Notes: generated by a model from the sequence alone, not told the origin. A stretch of DNA of 64,000 bases from Marivirga tractuosa DSM 4126 (GCF_000183425.1 NC_014759.1:2449001-2513000), one strand, 5' to 3'. Shown: positions 25,985-34,435, counted from the first letter of the stretch. Numbers and translations are program-made.

Positions 25985-26287
25985 CTAGCGATTAACAACC
26001 AATTTATTGATCATTGCTTCACTCAACGCTTCGGAATAAACACCATAGGCATCTACTAATACGCCTTTAAGTCCATCGGTAGATTTAATGGCGTAAAGAA
26101 TGGAGTTATCATCCGGGTTGCTCATGCCTTCAAACCGATATACTTCTTTTACTTCAAACTGCTCAGGATGTAGCTCGAGCTTATCGGCCGGGCATTCAAT
26201 ACAATGCGGTTTGAGATTAAAATCGTTGGAATATCCTCTTTCTTTCAGGTCTTTTAATGCTTCAGATAGTGTTTCGTAGGTTTTCAT
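25985..26287 (-). CDS. small conserved protein, often mislabelled 'PRPP synthetase' (copy 2)
   Basis: A 100-residue protein; start taken at MKTYETLSEAL, which matches the start region of copy 1 (a start at 26329 adds a Lys-rich tail). Conserved pattern: FNLKPHCIECPADKLELHPEQF, YRFEGMSNPDD and GLKGVLVDAYGVYSEALSEAM, nearly the same as the product of 4573-4896. The CxEC pair and several acidic residues could bind metal. It follows a permease gene by 46 bp, just as copy 1 follows an amino acid permease. Function unknown. Confidence 0.8.
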   Translation of the reverse strand: MKTYETLSEALKDLKERGYSNDFNLKPHCIECPADKLELHPEQFEVKEVYRFEGMSNPDDNSILYAIKSTDGLKGVLVDAYGVYSEALSEAMINKLVVNR

Positions 26288-26333
26288 TTTTTTCTTTTTG
26301 AAATTCATCCCAGTTACCATGCCATTCAACGGA

Positions 26334-27461
26334 TTATAAAAGGAATATTACCAAGCCAATGCCCACAATCAGTACGAAAGTATATACAACGACTCTTTTG
26401 AAAGAAATACCGCCACCTCCGTGTTCATGATCATGGCCTCCATCGGTTTCCATCTTTTTTGTCCTGAAATTGAAGTATAGCATGAGTGCAGTAAATGCAG
26501 CAAACACGATGTTAAAATAGAAAGTGTAATCAATCTTGAATTGTGTCACTTCTTTTACTTTCCGGCTGCCTTCGGGTAATACGCCTAATAGATCAAAGCT
26601 ATAATTGAGGATCAATGCCGTAATGACAATGCTGACGTACATCACCCCTGCAATGTAAAGGGCTATGCGGGTACCATAATATTTTCTATTCATATTGACC
26701 AGCGGTGGCACCATTAAGTCAGAGTAAATAAAGCCCATCAATCCGGCAAACAGAATGCCGTTCTCGTTGAGCACAGTCGCCAGCGGTATGTTTCCCATGG
26801 ATCCAATGAATGTAGCTGCCGCTACAAATGGGGCTACCAGCGCGTTTTCCAGCCGGATCACAAAATCAGGTAATTCCCCCTGCATACCATTTAAAAAAAT
26901 TGCTTCCCAAAAAGACTGAGGGACTAATACAGAAACGAACCCCGCGATGGTAAAGCCAATAAGAATATCCTCCCAGGCCATTTTCCATTCCATCACAAAT
27001 TTCTTTCCCACTAAAAACCAGCCCTCTTTCGACTTAATCCTTTCCTTCCAATCAAAATCCTCCTCTTCGGCAGATTCATCCTCAACTTTCTCTCTGGCAG
27101 CTTTAATCCATTTTTTAGGGGACGTAAGCTTGATGATAAGTCCACTAATAGTTATCAAAATTAGTCCTCCTATTACTTCAGCTACTATAAACTGCCACCC
27201 TAAGAAAATGAATATAAGGATACCAAGCTCAATGACTAGATTGGTGGAAGCAAACATAAATGCGACCGTACTTATGAAATGTGCTCCTTTTTGAAAAAGA
27301 GACCTCGCTGCTGCTAAGGCAGCAAATGAGCAGGAAGAAGAAATGGAACCAAACAAAGTAGAGAGTGAAATACTTTTAACATTTCCTTTACCCATTTGCT
27401 GAGTCAATTTCTTCTTTGGAACAAAGGCCTGAATCATTGAGCTTATTATATATCCTAACAC
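26334..27461 (-). CDS. YraQ/ArsP-like permease, 5' end interrupted by an in-frame TAG
   Basis: From a GTG at 27461 the frame encodes 375 residues of a permease (DUF318/YraQ-type): FGSISSSCSFAALAAARSLFQKGA and MFASTNLVIELG are typical, with about eight helices and a cytoplasmic charged loop. A His-rich HDHEHGGGG stretch precedes the last helix. Upstream the same frame continues through GESSKTAIGFFWKSGWAFVLGY, which is the family's first helix, to a TAG at 27516-27518, preceded by an ATG-started MGIMNDILDL at 27548. The gene is therefore probably a full-length permease with one nonsense codon, or it re-initiates. Metal or metalloid export is plausible; the substrate is unknown. Confidence 0.7.
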   Translation of the reverse strand: MLGYIISSMIQAFVPKKKLTQQMGKGNVKSISLSTLFGSISSSCSFAALAAARSLFQKGAHFISTVAFMFASTNLVIELGILIFIFLGWQFIVAEVIGGLILITISGLIIKLTSPKKWIKAAREKVEDESAEEEDFDWKERIKSKEGWFLVGKKFVMEWKMAWEDILIGFTIAGFVSVLVPQSFWEAIFLNGMQGELPDFVIRLENALVAPFVAAATFIGSMGNIPLATVLNENGILFAGLMGFIYSDLMVPPLVNMNRKYYGTRIALYIAGVMYVSIVITALILNYSFDLLGVLPEGSRKVKEVTQFKIDYTFYFNIVFAAFTALMLYFNFRTKKMETDGGHDHEHGGGGISFKRVVVYTFVLIVGIGLVIFLL

Positions 27462-27515
27462 AAAAGCCCAGCCTGATTTCCAGAAAAACCCAATTGCAGT
27501 TTTTGAGGATTCTCC

Positions 27516-27548
27516 CTACAGATCTAATATATCATTCATAATTCCCAT
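27516..27548 (-). pseudogene. N-terminal fragment of the interrupted permease gene
   Basis: ATG at 27548 (or 27539) opens MGIMNDILDL and ends at TAG 27518-27516, in the same frame as the permease downstream. Tryptophan (TGG) or another codon probably stood at the TAG position. Confidence 0.5.
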
Positions 27549-27748
27549 GATTTGATTGTCTTTATTGAAATTTTATAAAATAGCTTTAGGCCACAATAAT
27601 TTCATTATTCAGGTAAACTTTTTGAATCAAACGAAGCACTTCAATCCCTTCCTTTTGGCCTTTTTTTCGAGCTATGATCTCGTATTTTTCATAACATTAA
27701 ATGGTTAAACGGATGATTATTCGAAATTAGCTTACAGGTAAAAATTTC
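27549..27748. other. spacer with a possible coding remnant
   Basis: About 200 bp without a clear gene. On the minus strand a 30-odd codon open stretch ending at 27586 reads EIIARKKGQKEGIEVLRLIQ and VYLNNEII, which looks coding-like but lacks a start and a recognisable relative. Confidence 0.25.
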
Positions 27749-28009
27749 TTATTTACCTTCATTTTTGTAATGCTTATAATTCTCAAATCCTTTGAAAACT
27801 TTAAAACACCCGACAGCAGATAGAGCTAAAGCAACGATATGGTAGATAAACATTTCAATTTTACCTAAATACATAAGTGTTTCAATTAATCCAGCTAAAA
27901 AAAACCACATCATGGCATAGCCAATTTGTCCTTTTACTTTATTTAATTTTGCTTGTTTTTCGTGCTTCATAATTAAAAGTCTAAAATAGTAGTATACTAC
28001 CCCATTCAT
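27749..28009 (-). CDS. small membrane protein, 86 aa
   Basis: An 86-residue protein with two predicted membrane helices (about 30-49 and 53-70) and charged ends. Its ATG at 28009 overlaps the upstream stop by 4 bp (ATGA), supporting coupling; an ATG at 27970 (MKHEKQAKL) would give a shorter, more typical N-terminus. I do not recognise the family. Last gene of the multicopper oxidase operon. Confidence 0.6.
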   Translation of the reverse strand: MNGVVYYYFRLLIMKHEKQAKLNKVKGQIGYAMMWFFLAGLIETLMYLGKIEMFIYHIVALALSAVGCFKVFKGFENYKHYKNEGK

Positions 28010-28524
28010 ATTTTTCTTCTGCTTATGAGAAATATGATCAACGGTAAAATAGAAAATTGTAGGACTGGTGAAAGGCCAACTTCTATGAGAGGAAGCATTG
28101 GCATCGTATCAGCATATGACCAATCTCCTCGCCATGTATGCCAAAACTCACCTAAAATAGCCCCTAGAAACCCTACAAGTACTAATAGTAAAGTTCTGGT
28201 AAATTTTAAACGTCTGATCCAATAAACGTTGTTGTATATAAGTCCGAATAAGAAGAGTAAAACCAGAACCATGAGCACATCCGCTATTGAGGCCAATGCA
28301 CAAAAAGAAACGTGTTCAAGATCGTATTGAAAATTTTCATACAAAAATCCGTGAGCTACCTCCCAGCCAAAATTTAGCACAAAAGCTACAACAGATGTTC
28401 TAGCTACGAAATACTGATAATTACGCTTATCTGCTGCCTTCCTGAAAAAATGGATATATAACATTATAATCAACGTTAACGTAATAATCGGCACAACAAA
28501 AATACCAAAGCTTAGATTATCCAT
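28006..28524 (-). CDS. polytopic membrane protein, 172 aa
   Basis: A 172-residue protein with about five membrane helices. Conserved-looking polar residues sit within or near helices: NFGWEVAHGF, GEFWHTWRGDWSY. Such buried Trp/His/Glu residues suggest ligand or metal binding, but no family is recognised. It starts 3 bp after the multicopper oxidase gene and overlaps the next gene by 4 bp, so it probably serves the same pathway. Confidence 0.65.
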   Translation of the reverse strand: MDNLSFGIFVVPIITLTLIIMLYIHFFRKAADKRNYQYFVARTSVVAFVLNFGWEVAHGFLYENFQYDLEHVSFCALASIADVLMVLVLLFLFGLIYNNVYWIRRLKFTRTLLLVLVGFLGAILGEFWHTWRGDWSYADTMPMLPLIEVGLSPVLQFSILPLIIFLISRRKI

Positions 28525-28527
28525 TAC

Positions 28528-30222
28528 TTACACTATTTTAAAATTTCGCATCATTCCCATGTCCTCATGCTCCAGATTGTGGCAGTGGTATACAAACAAG
28601 CCTTTAAAATCTTTGAACTGCATGATAACTTTGGCACTCATCCCCGGCATCAACAAAACGGTATCGTGCCAGCCTTCATCAACAAAACCATCTTTTACGG
28701 CATCCCATAATTGGGGATCTACATCAGTGACATTTCTTTCTAAAATATTGAACTGCACCTGGTGAATATGGATCGGGTGGGGCATCTGCATCATATTGCC
28801 CATCATTCCTCCCCCGCTCATCATACCATCGTCACCTCTCATCATGCCCCCATTATCCATCGTGCCGTGACCATCCATCATGCCGCCACCATCGTCATCA
28901 TTGTCCATCATACCTCCGCCATTGATCAGTTCCCAAACTTCAATGCTTCCAAGCTTGACGATTTCTTCATCAGCTACTTCAGTCGTTTCCCAGGTACGTC
29001 CGTTAATCGTCCATTCCATGTGGCCCATCGCGAAGGTAAATTGCCGCGGGGCGTTTAGATTTCCAGCAGTTGAGGGGTCAATGTAATCCGGCTGAGCTAA
29101 TTGCCGCGGTAAGGTATAATCATTACTCCCCGAAGCATTGGCAAGCACGGTAAACACAGGATATTCGCTACCTTGTGGCAGGACACTTTTAGCACCTTCC
29201 ATCATTCCTCCATTGCCCATCATTCCACCAGACATTAACTCAAGAGGGAAAGATGTGTTTTTCATGGTCAATTCAGTGCCTTCGGGTTTGTTGGTCAAGT
29301 CCAGCCAAACGTCCGCCCTTTTTGCCGGGCCGAGCATGAGATAGGATAATTCTTTGGGTGCATTTAACAAGCTTCCGTCCATGCCAAAAACAGTCACTGG
29401 ACTTCCATCTTCCCAGGCCAGTTTGTAGATCCTTGAGTTTGACCCGTTCAGTAACCTCAACCTGTATTTGCAACCTGCTTTCAGGTTTAACCTTTGTTCA
29501 GGTCTGCCATTAATCAGTATCCGGTTTCCTAAAAACCCAGTCATGCGGCCCATCTGGCCATTTTCAAGATAGACCAGTTGATTATTATCATCAAAAGTTC
29601 GGTCTTGGATCACGACCGGAAGATCAAACTCCCCTTGCGGTAAGTTGAGTTGCTGTTCTTCCTCATCGGTGACCAGTAGAAGGCCTGCCAGACCATTATA
29701 CACCTGTGGACCGGTGCGTCCATGTGGATGGGGATGAAACCAATAGGTGCCTGCCCGGTTCATTACTTCATATTCGTAGATGTATGTTTCTCCACTATCA
29801 ATTACATCTTGCGGGTGGCCATCGTACCGTTCCGGCACATGCATGCCATGCCAGTGGACAATACTCTCTTCCGGCAAGTCATTTTGAAAGCGAATACGGA
29901 CTTTCTGCCCTTTACGTACTTTGATAATCGGTCCCAGATAGCTCCCTTGCAAGGGTAGGAGTGCCTCTTTGTTGCCCTTAATTAATTTTCCTTCATACAC
30001 CCACACCTTTGTTTTTGAGCCTGGTAAAATAGATAAGTCGCGCTGAACCGCTTTCAGTTCCAAATCTATATCAGGCTGAAAATCCTTGCTGAGTTTAGGC
30101 TTTGCTGTAGTAGAAGATTGACTGTCACAGGAAGAAAAGAAAGGCCATATCATGGTTACCGCAGCCCCTGCTCCAGCCTTTGCCAAGAATTTTCTTCTGT
30201 TTATTCTGAAAGGTTCTTTCAT
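28528..30222 (-). CDS. multicopper oxidase, CueO/CopA-like, Tat-exported
   Basis: A 564-residue multicopper oxidase. The N-terminus has a twin-arginine motif (NRRKFLAKAG), then a hydrophobic stretch and a cysteine in FFSSC that may be lipidated. The four copper motifs are present: HWHGMHVPE, WFHPHPHGRTG, HPIHIHQVQF and HCHNLEHEDMGMM near the C-terminus. Two Met-rich stretches (about 325-345 and 435-485, with repeated GGGMM, DGMM) resemble the Cu(I)-binding lid of CueO. It oxidises Cu(I) in the periplasm. Operon: SHOCT, permease, 40-aa protein, this gene, two membrane proteins. Confidence 0.93.
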   Translation of the reverse strand: MKEPFRINRRKFLAKAGAGAAVTMIWPFFSSCDSQSSTTAKPKLSKDFQPDIDLELKAVQRDLSILPGSKTKVWVYEGKLIKGNKEALLPLQGSYLGPIIKVRKGQKVRIRFQNDLPEESIVHWHGMHVPERYDGHPQDVIDSGETYIYEYEVMNRAGTYWFHPHPHGRTGPQVYNGLAGLLLVTDEEEQQLNLPQGEFDLPVVIQDRTFDDNNQLVYLENGQMGRMTGFLGNRILINGRPEQRLNLKAGCKYRLRLLNGSNSRIYKLAWEDGSPVTVFGMDGSLLNAPKELSYLMLGPAKRADVWLDLTNKPEGTELTMKNTSFPLELMSGGMMGNGGMMEGAKSVLPQGSEYPVFTVLANASGSNDYTLPRQLAQPDYIDPSTAGNLNAPRQFTFAMGHMEWTINGRTWETTEVADEEIVKLGSIEVWELINGGGMMDNDDDGGGMMDGHGTMDNGGMMRGDDGMMSGGGMMGNMMQMPHPIHIHQVQFNILERNVTDVDPQLWDAVKDGFVDEGWHDTVLLMPGMSAKVIMQFKDFKGLFVYHCHNLEHEDMGMMRNFKIV

Positions 30223-30239
30223 ATCTCTTTAGGTTTAAA

Positions 30240-30362
30240 TTATTTGCGTATCTGCTTTACCAACCAGACAATCAAAAGCACCAGCACTACCAGCAACAGC
30301 CCCCAAAAGAGCCACATCCAGCCTCCACCGTGCATACCAAAATTTGTTCCCTGATCCATCAT
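30240..30362 (-). CDS. 40-aa membrane protein
   Basis: A short gene read directly from the sequence: start MMDQGTNFGMHGGGWMW, then one strongly hydrophobic helix (LFWGLLLVVLVLLIVWLV) and a basic end KQIRK, stop TAA at 30240. The Met/His/Gly N-terminus followed by one helix resembles the front half of SHOCT proteins found in copper loci, without the SHOCT tail. It lies 11 bp before the second amino acid permease stop and 18 bp before the oxidase ATG, so it is inside the operon. Confidence 0.65.
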   Translation of the reverse strand: MMDQGTNFGMHGGGWMWLFWGLLLVVLVLLIVWLVKQIRK

Positions 30363-30373
30363 GATTTTCTGTT

Positions 30374-31690
30374 TTAGTTATTACTTGATTCCACCTTAAA
30401 TTTCCTCATTTTCAAAAACCACTTTTCACCTGCGATAATCAGGGTTAGCAAAACTGCCGATACTATAATCAGTAGCATGTCACTCTGTGCTTTCATCCAA
30501 ATGAAGGCTGCCAAAACAACTACGTCAAGCACAATAGTAGCTAAAAGTATGGCTCCATTAGCCTTTATTTCTTTCCGTAAATGTTTAAAGACACCCCATT
30601 GTATAATAATATCCATAATAAGGTAAAAAATTGCTCCTAAAGATGCAATCCTGCTGAGATCAAAAAATATGGTTAGTGCAATGGCGATGACTATGGTATA
30701 AGTCAACATATGCTGTTGCAGGTTACCCGGCATACCAAAATGCTTATGAGGTATCAGCTTCATTTCGGTAAGCATCGTAGTCATTCTGGAAATAGCGAAC
30801 ACGTTGGCCAAAACACTGGATACGGTAGCAATGATGGCGATTCCAACAGTGAACCATAGGCCATATTTTCCGAAAGCCGGCCTGGCCGCTTCAGCCAGGG
30901 AGTAGTCTTTTGCCTCTATAATCTTGGGAACGGAAAGATTGACTGATACCGCAAATGCGACCAGCAAATAGACAATGGTACAGATAATCAGTGATATCCA
31001 TATCGCCCTTCCTACATTCTTGTGAGGCTCAACAATTTCTTCACCGCTATTGGTGATGGTGGTAAATCCTGCGTAAGCCAGGATAGCAAGCGCGAGGGCA
31101 CCTAAGTAACTCCCTACGGAATAGTCACCTGAGATTTCTGAAGGAATAGCTTCTCCAAATGAAAAACCAGCCGCCCAAAGTCCACCAATCGCAAAAATGG
31201 CTATACCGCCAACCTTGATGATTGCCATGAAGAAGGAAACTCTGTCGATGACCTTATTGCCAGCAAGATTGATCAAAAAAGTGATGACCAATAAAATCAC
31301 ACCCAGCAAGGGTATCCAAAAATCGTTCTGATTCCCATCAAATAACTGCATGGTATAAGACCCGAATGTACGTGCTACCAAGCTCTGGTTAATGACCATG
31401 GCGAAAGCCATCAATAGCGCAGCTACAGCCGTGGTAATACCTTTACCATAAGCCTTCTTTAAGTACATGGCTATACCCCCGGCTGAAGGATAAGCATTTG
31501 ACATCTTTATATAGGCATATGCACTAAACCCTGCTATGATTGCTCCGACCAGAAAAGCTATCGGAAACAATGAACCGGATAATTCAGCCACTTGTCCCAG
31601 CAAGGCAAAAATAGCTGCTCCAATCATCACCCCGGTACCTAAAGAGATAGCTCCTGTGAGTGATAGGCTGTTCTTCTTATATTTTCCCAC
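30374..31690 (-). CDS. APC-superfamily amino acid permease (paralogue 2)
   Basis: A 438-residue permease with about 12 helices, highly similar throughout to the product of 4910-6214 (same N-terminal KKNSLSLTGA and GTGVMIGA.IFALLGQ segments). The second glycine of the GAGIF motif is AAIF here. Substrate unknown. It lies 3 bp after a SHOCT gene, and upstream of the 40-aa and oxidase genes. Confidence 0.88.
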   Translation of the reverse strand: MGKYKKNSLSLTGAISLGTGVMIGAAIFALLGQVAELSGSLFPIAFLVGAIIAGFSAYAYIKMSNAYPSAGGIAMYLKKAYGKGITTAVAALLMAFAMVINQSLVARTFGSYTMQLFDGNQNDFWIPLLGVILLVITFLINLAGNKVIDRVSFFMAIIKVGGIAIFAIGGLWAAGFSFGEAIPSEISGDYSVGSYLGALALAILAYAGFTTITNSGEEIVEPHKNVGRAIWISLIICTIVYLLVAFAVSVNLSVPKIIEAKDYSLAEAARPAFGKYGLWFTVGIAIIATVSSVLANVFAISRMTTMLTEMKLIPHKHFGMPGNLQQHMLTYTIVIAIALTIFFDLSRIASLGAIFYLIMDIIIQWGVFKHLRKEIKANGAILLATIVLDVVVLAAFIWMKAQSDMLLIIVSAVLLTLIIAGEKWFLKMRKFKVESSNN

Positions 31691-31693
31691 TTT

Positions 31694-31906
31694 CTATTTG
31701 GTCTTTTTCAGTTCTGCTTTTTTTTCTTCAAACTCCGCTTTGTCAATTTCTCCTCTGGCATAGCGGTTTTTGAGTGTCTCCATTGCTGAATCATCATGGT
31801 GACTGTCAGCAGTTTCTCCGCTGTTCTTTTGGAAGATACCGCCCCTGCCCAACGCCACAATTAAAACTACAATGAGTATTACCCCAATAATCCATCCGTA
31901 CATCAT
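31694..31906 (-). CDS. SHOCT-domain small membrane protein (copy 2)
   Basis: A 70-residue protein: one N-terminal helix (WIIGVILIVVLIVALG), a linker with HHDD, and a SHOCT tail (LKNRYARGEIDKAEFEEKKAEL). It heads the operon of permease 2 and the oxidase. Upstream 31907-32035 has no clear shared box. Confidence 0.85.
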   Translation of the reverse strand: MMYGWIIGVILIVVLIVALGRGGIFQKNSGETADSHHDDSAMETLKNRYARGEIDKAEFEEKKAELKKTK

Positions 31907-32035
31907 AACCTTATATATTTATTTAGTGTAACAATTACAAATATTTTACATGCTCTATAGGTTCACTTGATAAAATAGATTGTACAAGCCTGTCAATGTT
32001 GAGCCTGAGCCTTACTTCTTTTTCGCTCATCATTT

Positions 32036-32722
32036 TTATACAGAGATTTCCTCTACTGGTAAACCTAATGTAATCCAGTCATGCATCCCTCCTCTATAAT
32101 ATAAAATTTTATCAGCTGGATAGCCTGCCTTCAAAAGGTTCTTTATAGCTGTTGAAGATTGAGGGCATTGCGGGCCATTACAAAAAAATATACTGGGATG
32201 ATTTTTATCTATTTCATCTATTCTTTTTACCACTTCATCGAAAGGAATATTCTTTGAACCAGCAATGCTTATTGCGTCATTTGTATCTGGTTTTCGCGCA
32301 TCAATAATAGGCAGATTCATTTTTTGGTGATAATGTACTTTCAATTCTTCAACTGTAAGGACACCATGTGCAACCTGCATTGGCTGGATACTTCCCCACG
32401 TAGTATCAACCTCTACTAAACCCGGCTCAGCTTTTACACGGTTGGGGATCATGTGGTTATTATCCCTTTTAGGGATTCTTATTTGCGATAGGTCCACATT
32501 TCTTGTTTTTAACTCTTCTATTTTTTCCATTCCTGGCATGCCTATAGATTCTACTTGCTCATCTACTATCAACAATGGGGAATGTTTTAATTGATATTTT
32601 TCAAGCAGTTCTGGATGCTCATCAAAGTAAATTACTTTGAATGGCAGCCGTGCATGCTTAAGCTCATTTTCAAGAATTGGCCGGTGTGGACACGTCTTGG
32701 TTGCAGCTATTGAAATTTCCAT
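32036..32722 (-). CDS. rhodanese-domain protein with glutaredoxin-like N-terminus
   Basis: A 228-residue protein. Residues 1-75 look thioredoxin/glutaredoxin-like (KTCPHRPILENELKHARLP ... HSPLLIVD), with a single cysteine rather than a CxxC pair. Residues about 115-225 form a rhodanese domain: LPIIDARKPDTND and the active-site loop CNGPQCPQSSTA with its catalytic cysteine, then YYRGGMHDWITLGLP. It should transfer sulfane sulfur; in this context it may help with thiol repair or copper-sulfur chemistry (inference). Monocistronic by spacing. Confidence 0.85.
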   Translation of the reverse strand: MEISIAATKTCPHRPILENELKHARLPFKVIYFDEHPELLEKYQLKHSPLLIVDEQVESIGMPGMEKIEELKTRNVDLSQIRIPKRDNNHMIPNRVKAEPGLVEVDTTWGSIQPMQVAHGVLTVEELKVHYHQKMNLPIIDARKPDTNDAISIAGSKNIPFDEVVKRIDEIDKNHPSIFFCNGPQCPQSSTAIKNLLKAGYPADKILYYRGGMHDWITLGLPVEEISV

Positions 32723-32853
32723 AAAAATCTTCTTAAATTAAAAAATCTATTTCTCTCTAGTATTACCTCCTCGCTACGGCAATTTATCTTCATTAACAAA
32801 TTCGATAACACTAATTGTTTCTTTTTTTTGACCACTCTTAATACTCTAATACA
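32723..32853. other. leader region of the rhodanese gene
   Basis: AT-rich spacer upstream of the rhodanese ATG. I see no shared operator and no terminator here. Together with the decayed gene at 32880-33093 it makes up the 390-bp gap between the rhodanese and YHS genes. Confidence 0.3.
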
Positions 32854-32879
32854 ATGTCACACTATACCGGAAATGAGGA

Positions 32880-33093
32880 TTGTCGGGAAAAACACTTGAC
32901 TTGTATATTTTTGAGTTCAGTATCATTTCTCCAGTTAAGTCGTTATTTCCTAAATCTCAACCATGTTGATTTCGTTCTCAGCATAGCTATCTTTCGATGT
33001 TGTCCAGTGCCACTCTTTATTACCTGCCTTACCAAGTATATCGGAATTCCCAAGACTAATAAGCCAGATGAGCAATACAGTCCATCCAAACAT
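32880..33093 (-). pseudogene. decayed SHOCT-type gene
   Basis: ATG at 33093 starts MFGWTVLLIWLI; a shift of frame then gives LGIPIYLVRQVIKSGTGQ, and further shifts give pieces such as RFRK, EITT and LEK that echo the SHOCT pattern RYxxGEITxEE. No single frame is open throughout. The two intact SHOCT genes in the window show the expected length. Recognition depends on piecing frames together, so it is tentative. Confidence 0.35.
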
Positions 33094-33113
33094 CGTAGTA
33101 TTTCATGTTTGTT

Positions 33114-33479
33114 TTAATGATTTAATCCAAGAATCATAGCCAGAGTCATCCCAACCACCATTATACCCCCTGTCGCAGGAAGCCACCAACCCATATGTGA
33201 AGCATTTACATTCCAGTTTCCACGTGAATCCTTGATAAATTTATTTGGATTTTTCTTAAACACCGAAAGACACTCTTCTGTATCAAAATAGTAGATAGTC
33301 CCTTGGTAAGAATAAGAAATAGCCGTATGCTCGTTAACAACTATTCCGCACGTTGGGTCCATGTGTTGACCTGCTGCAAGAGCTATATGTTGACTGCTGC
33401 TACAAGAGACCTGAGTAAGCAATAATGACATCAAAGCCAAATATACTGCCATCCTATTGGATTGTTTGAAGTATTTCAT
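33114..33479 (-). CDS. YHS-domain lipoprotein (copy 2)
   Basis: A 121-residue protein, start taken at MKYFKQSNRM, directly before the signal peptide (lipobox VSC, cysteine near 26). YHS domain: MDPTCGIVV ... YYFDTEECLSVFKKNPNKF; then a C-terminal helix (WLPATGGIMVVGMTLAMIL). Same layout as 22086-22436. Probably an envelope-anchored copper carrier or buffer. It lies 56 bp after the Met-rich gene. Confidence 0.82.
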   Translation of the reverse strand: MKYFKQSNRMAVYLALMSLLLTQVSCSSSQHIALAAGQHMDPTCGIVVNEHTAISYSYQGTIYYFDTEECLSVFKKNPNKFIKDSRGNWNVNASHMGWWLPATGGIMVVGMTLAMILGLNH

Positions 33480-33535
33480 AGTGTTACTTTTTAATAATGA
33501 ATACAAAGATTGTTATACTGTGTACTATTGTATTT

Positions 33536-34126
33536 TTAATGATGATCTTGAGCACTATCTTTCATTTTATCCATCATTTCATTCCCCTTCATCATTGAAC
33601 TTTTGTCCATCATGCCTTTGTCATGCATTTTTTGCATCATCTTCTTCATCATTTCGGGATTATCCATCATTTTCTCCATCATTTGGTCGTGGTGTTTTTC
33701 CATCAACTGTTGCATCATCATGTCTTTCATGGATTTATCTCCCATCATTTTCTCCATCATTTGTTTTCTACCCTCTTTGTCACCCATCATGTTTTCCATC
33801 ATCATCTGCTTTTTTTCTTTATTGGCCATCATCTGTTGCATCATCATCTGGCCTTCCTCCCTATTTCCCATCATATCTTTCATCATCATCTTTCTGTGCT
33901 CCTGGTTTTGCATCATTTGCTGATGCATGGCCTTCATCGCTTCAGGGTTACTGGAGAGTTGTTGCATGAATTTGTTCATCATCTCACTATCATTCATAAT
34001 AGTAGTGAATACCTCTTGCTGCTTATTCTCTTTTTTCATCATTTTTTCCACGTTTTGCGCATGCATAATGGTACTTAGTGAAAAGAAGAATAGAGTAGTA
34101 GCAGTTGTTAAGATTTTAGTATACAT
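33536..34126 (-). CDS. Met-rich secreted protein, probable copper chelator (copy 2)
   Basis: A 196-residue protein with a signal peptide ending near MHAQ. The mature chain is almost entirely Met clusters with Lys, Asp, Glu and His (RKMMMKDMMGNREEGQMMM, MMENMMGDKEGRKQMMEKMM), in rough 11-17 residue repeats containing MMGDK or MMGNR, ending DHH. Predicted helical, with Met faces suited to Cu(I). Shares its C-terminal HxxGMMDK-type ending with 19969-20457. Overlapping antisense frames are an artefact of ATG/CAT repeats. Confidence 0.82.
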   Translation of the reverse strand: MYTKILTTATTLFFFSLSTIMHAQNVEKMMKKENKQQEVFTTIMNDSEMMNKFMQQLSSNPEAMKAMHQQMMQNQEHRKMMMKDMMGNREEGQMMMQQMMANKEKKQMMMENMMGDKEGRKQMMEKMMGDKSMKDMMMQQLMEKHHDQMMEKMMDNPEMMKKMMQKMHDKGMMDKSSMMKGNEMMDKMKDSAQDHH

Positions 34127-34195
34127 GATTTTATTGTTTAGTTAAAAAATAGATTTATTTTCAATTTGGAATATGTTGTACCATACAGGGTACTA

Positions 34196-34435
34196 TCATC
34201 GTTCCATTTCATCGTTCATGTCCATCGAAGTGGTATCGCTCATTATGTGTTCGTCAGACTGCCCATCCTCATGCATGTGATCATTATCACCTTCCATCAT
34301 TTCGGTCTGGTTATCCTCCATAACATCGCCATGATCCTGGTTTCCATTTCCCCCGGGATTATTGCACGCAGTGGCAAAAACACCAACCAGCATGACCATT
34401 AGGACATTTAAAATTTGATCTTTTGTCTTTTTCAT
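34196..34435 (-). CDS. short Asp/Met/His-rich lipoprotein
   Basis: A 79-residue lipoprotein (lipobox ATAC, cysteine near 24). The mature part is acidic with Met and His (EMMEGDNDHMHEDGQSDEH). Likely a small periplasmic metal sponge. Its ATG overlaps the stop of the broken DUF302 gene (ATGA). Confidence 0.75.
   Translation of the reverse strand: MKKTKDQILNVLMVMLVGVFATACNNPGGNGNQDHGDVMEDNQTEMMEGDNDHMHEDGQSDEHIMSDTTSMDMNDEMER

Noticed and set aside
32854..33117. Plus-strand 87-codon frame
   Set aside because: Its translation has no domain or signal and lies against the strand of every neighbour; the minus strand carries recognisable pieces of a SHOCT gene.
33536..34126. Possible tandem repeat or CRISPR-like array
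   Set aside because: The repetition is of codons within a Met-rich protein; there are no regular spacers or palindromic repeats.
33457..34145. Long plus-strand open frames opposite the Met-rich gene at 33536-34126
   Set aside because: They arise because repeated ATG codons read as CAT (His, Ile, Ser) on the other strand; the minus frame has a signal peptide and a sensible operon position.
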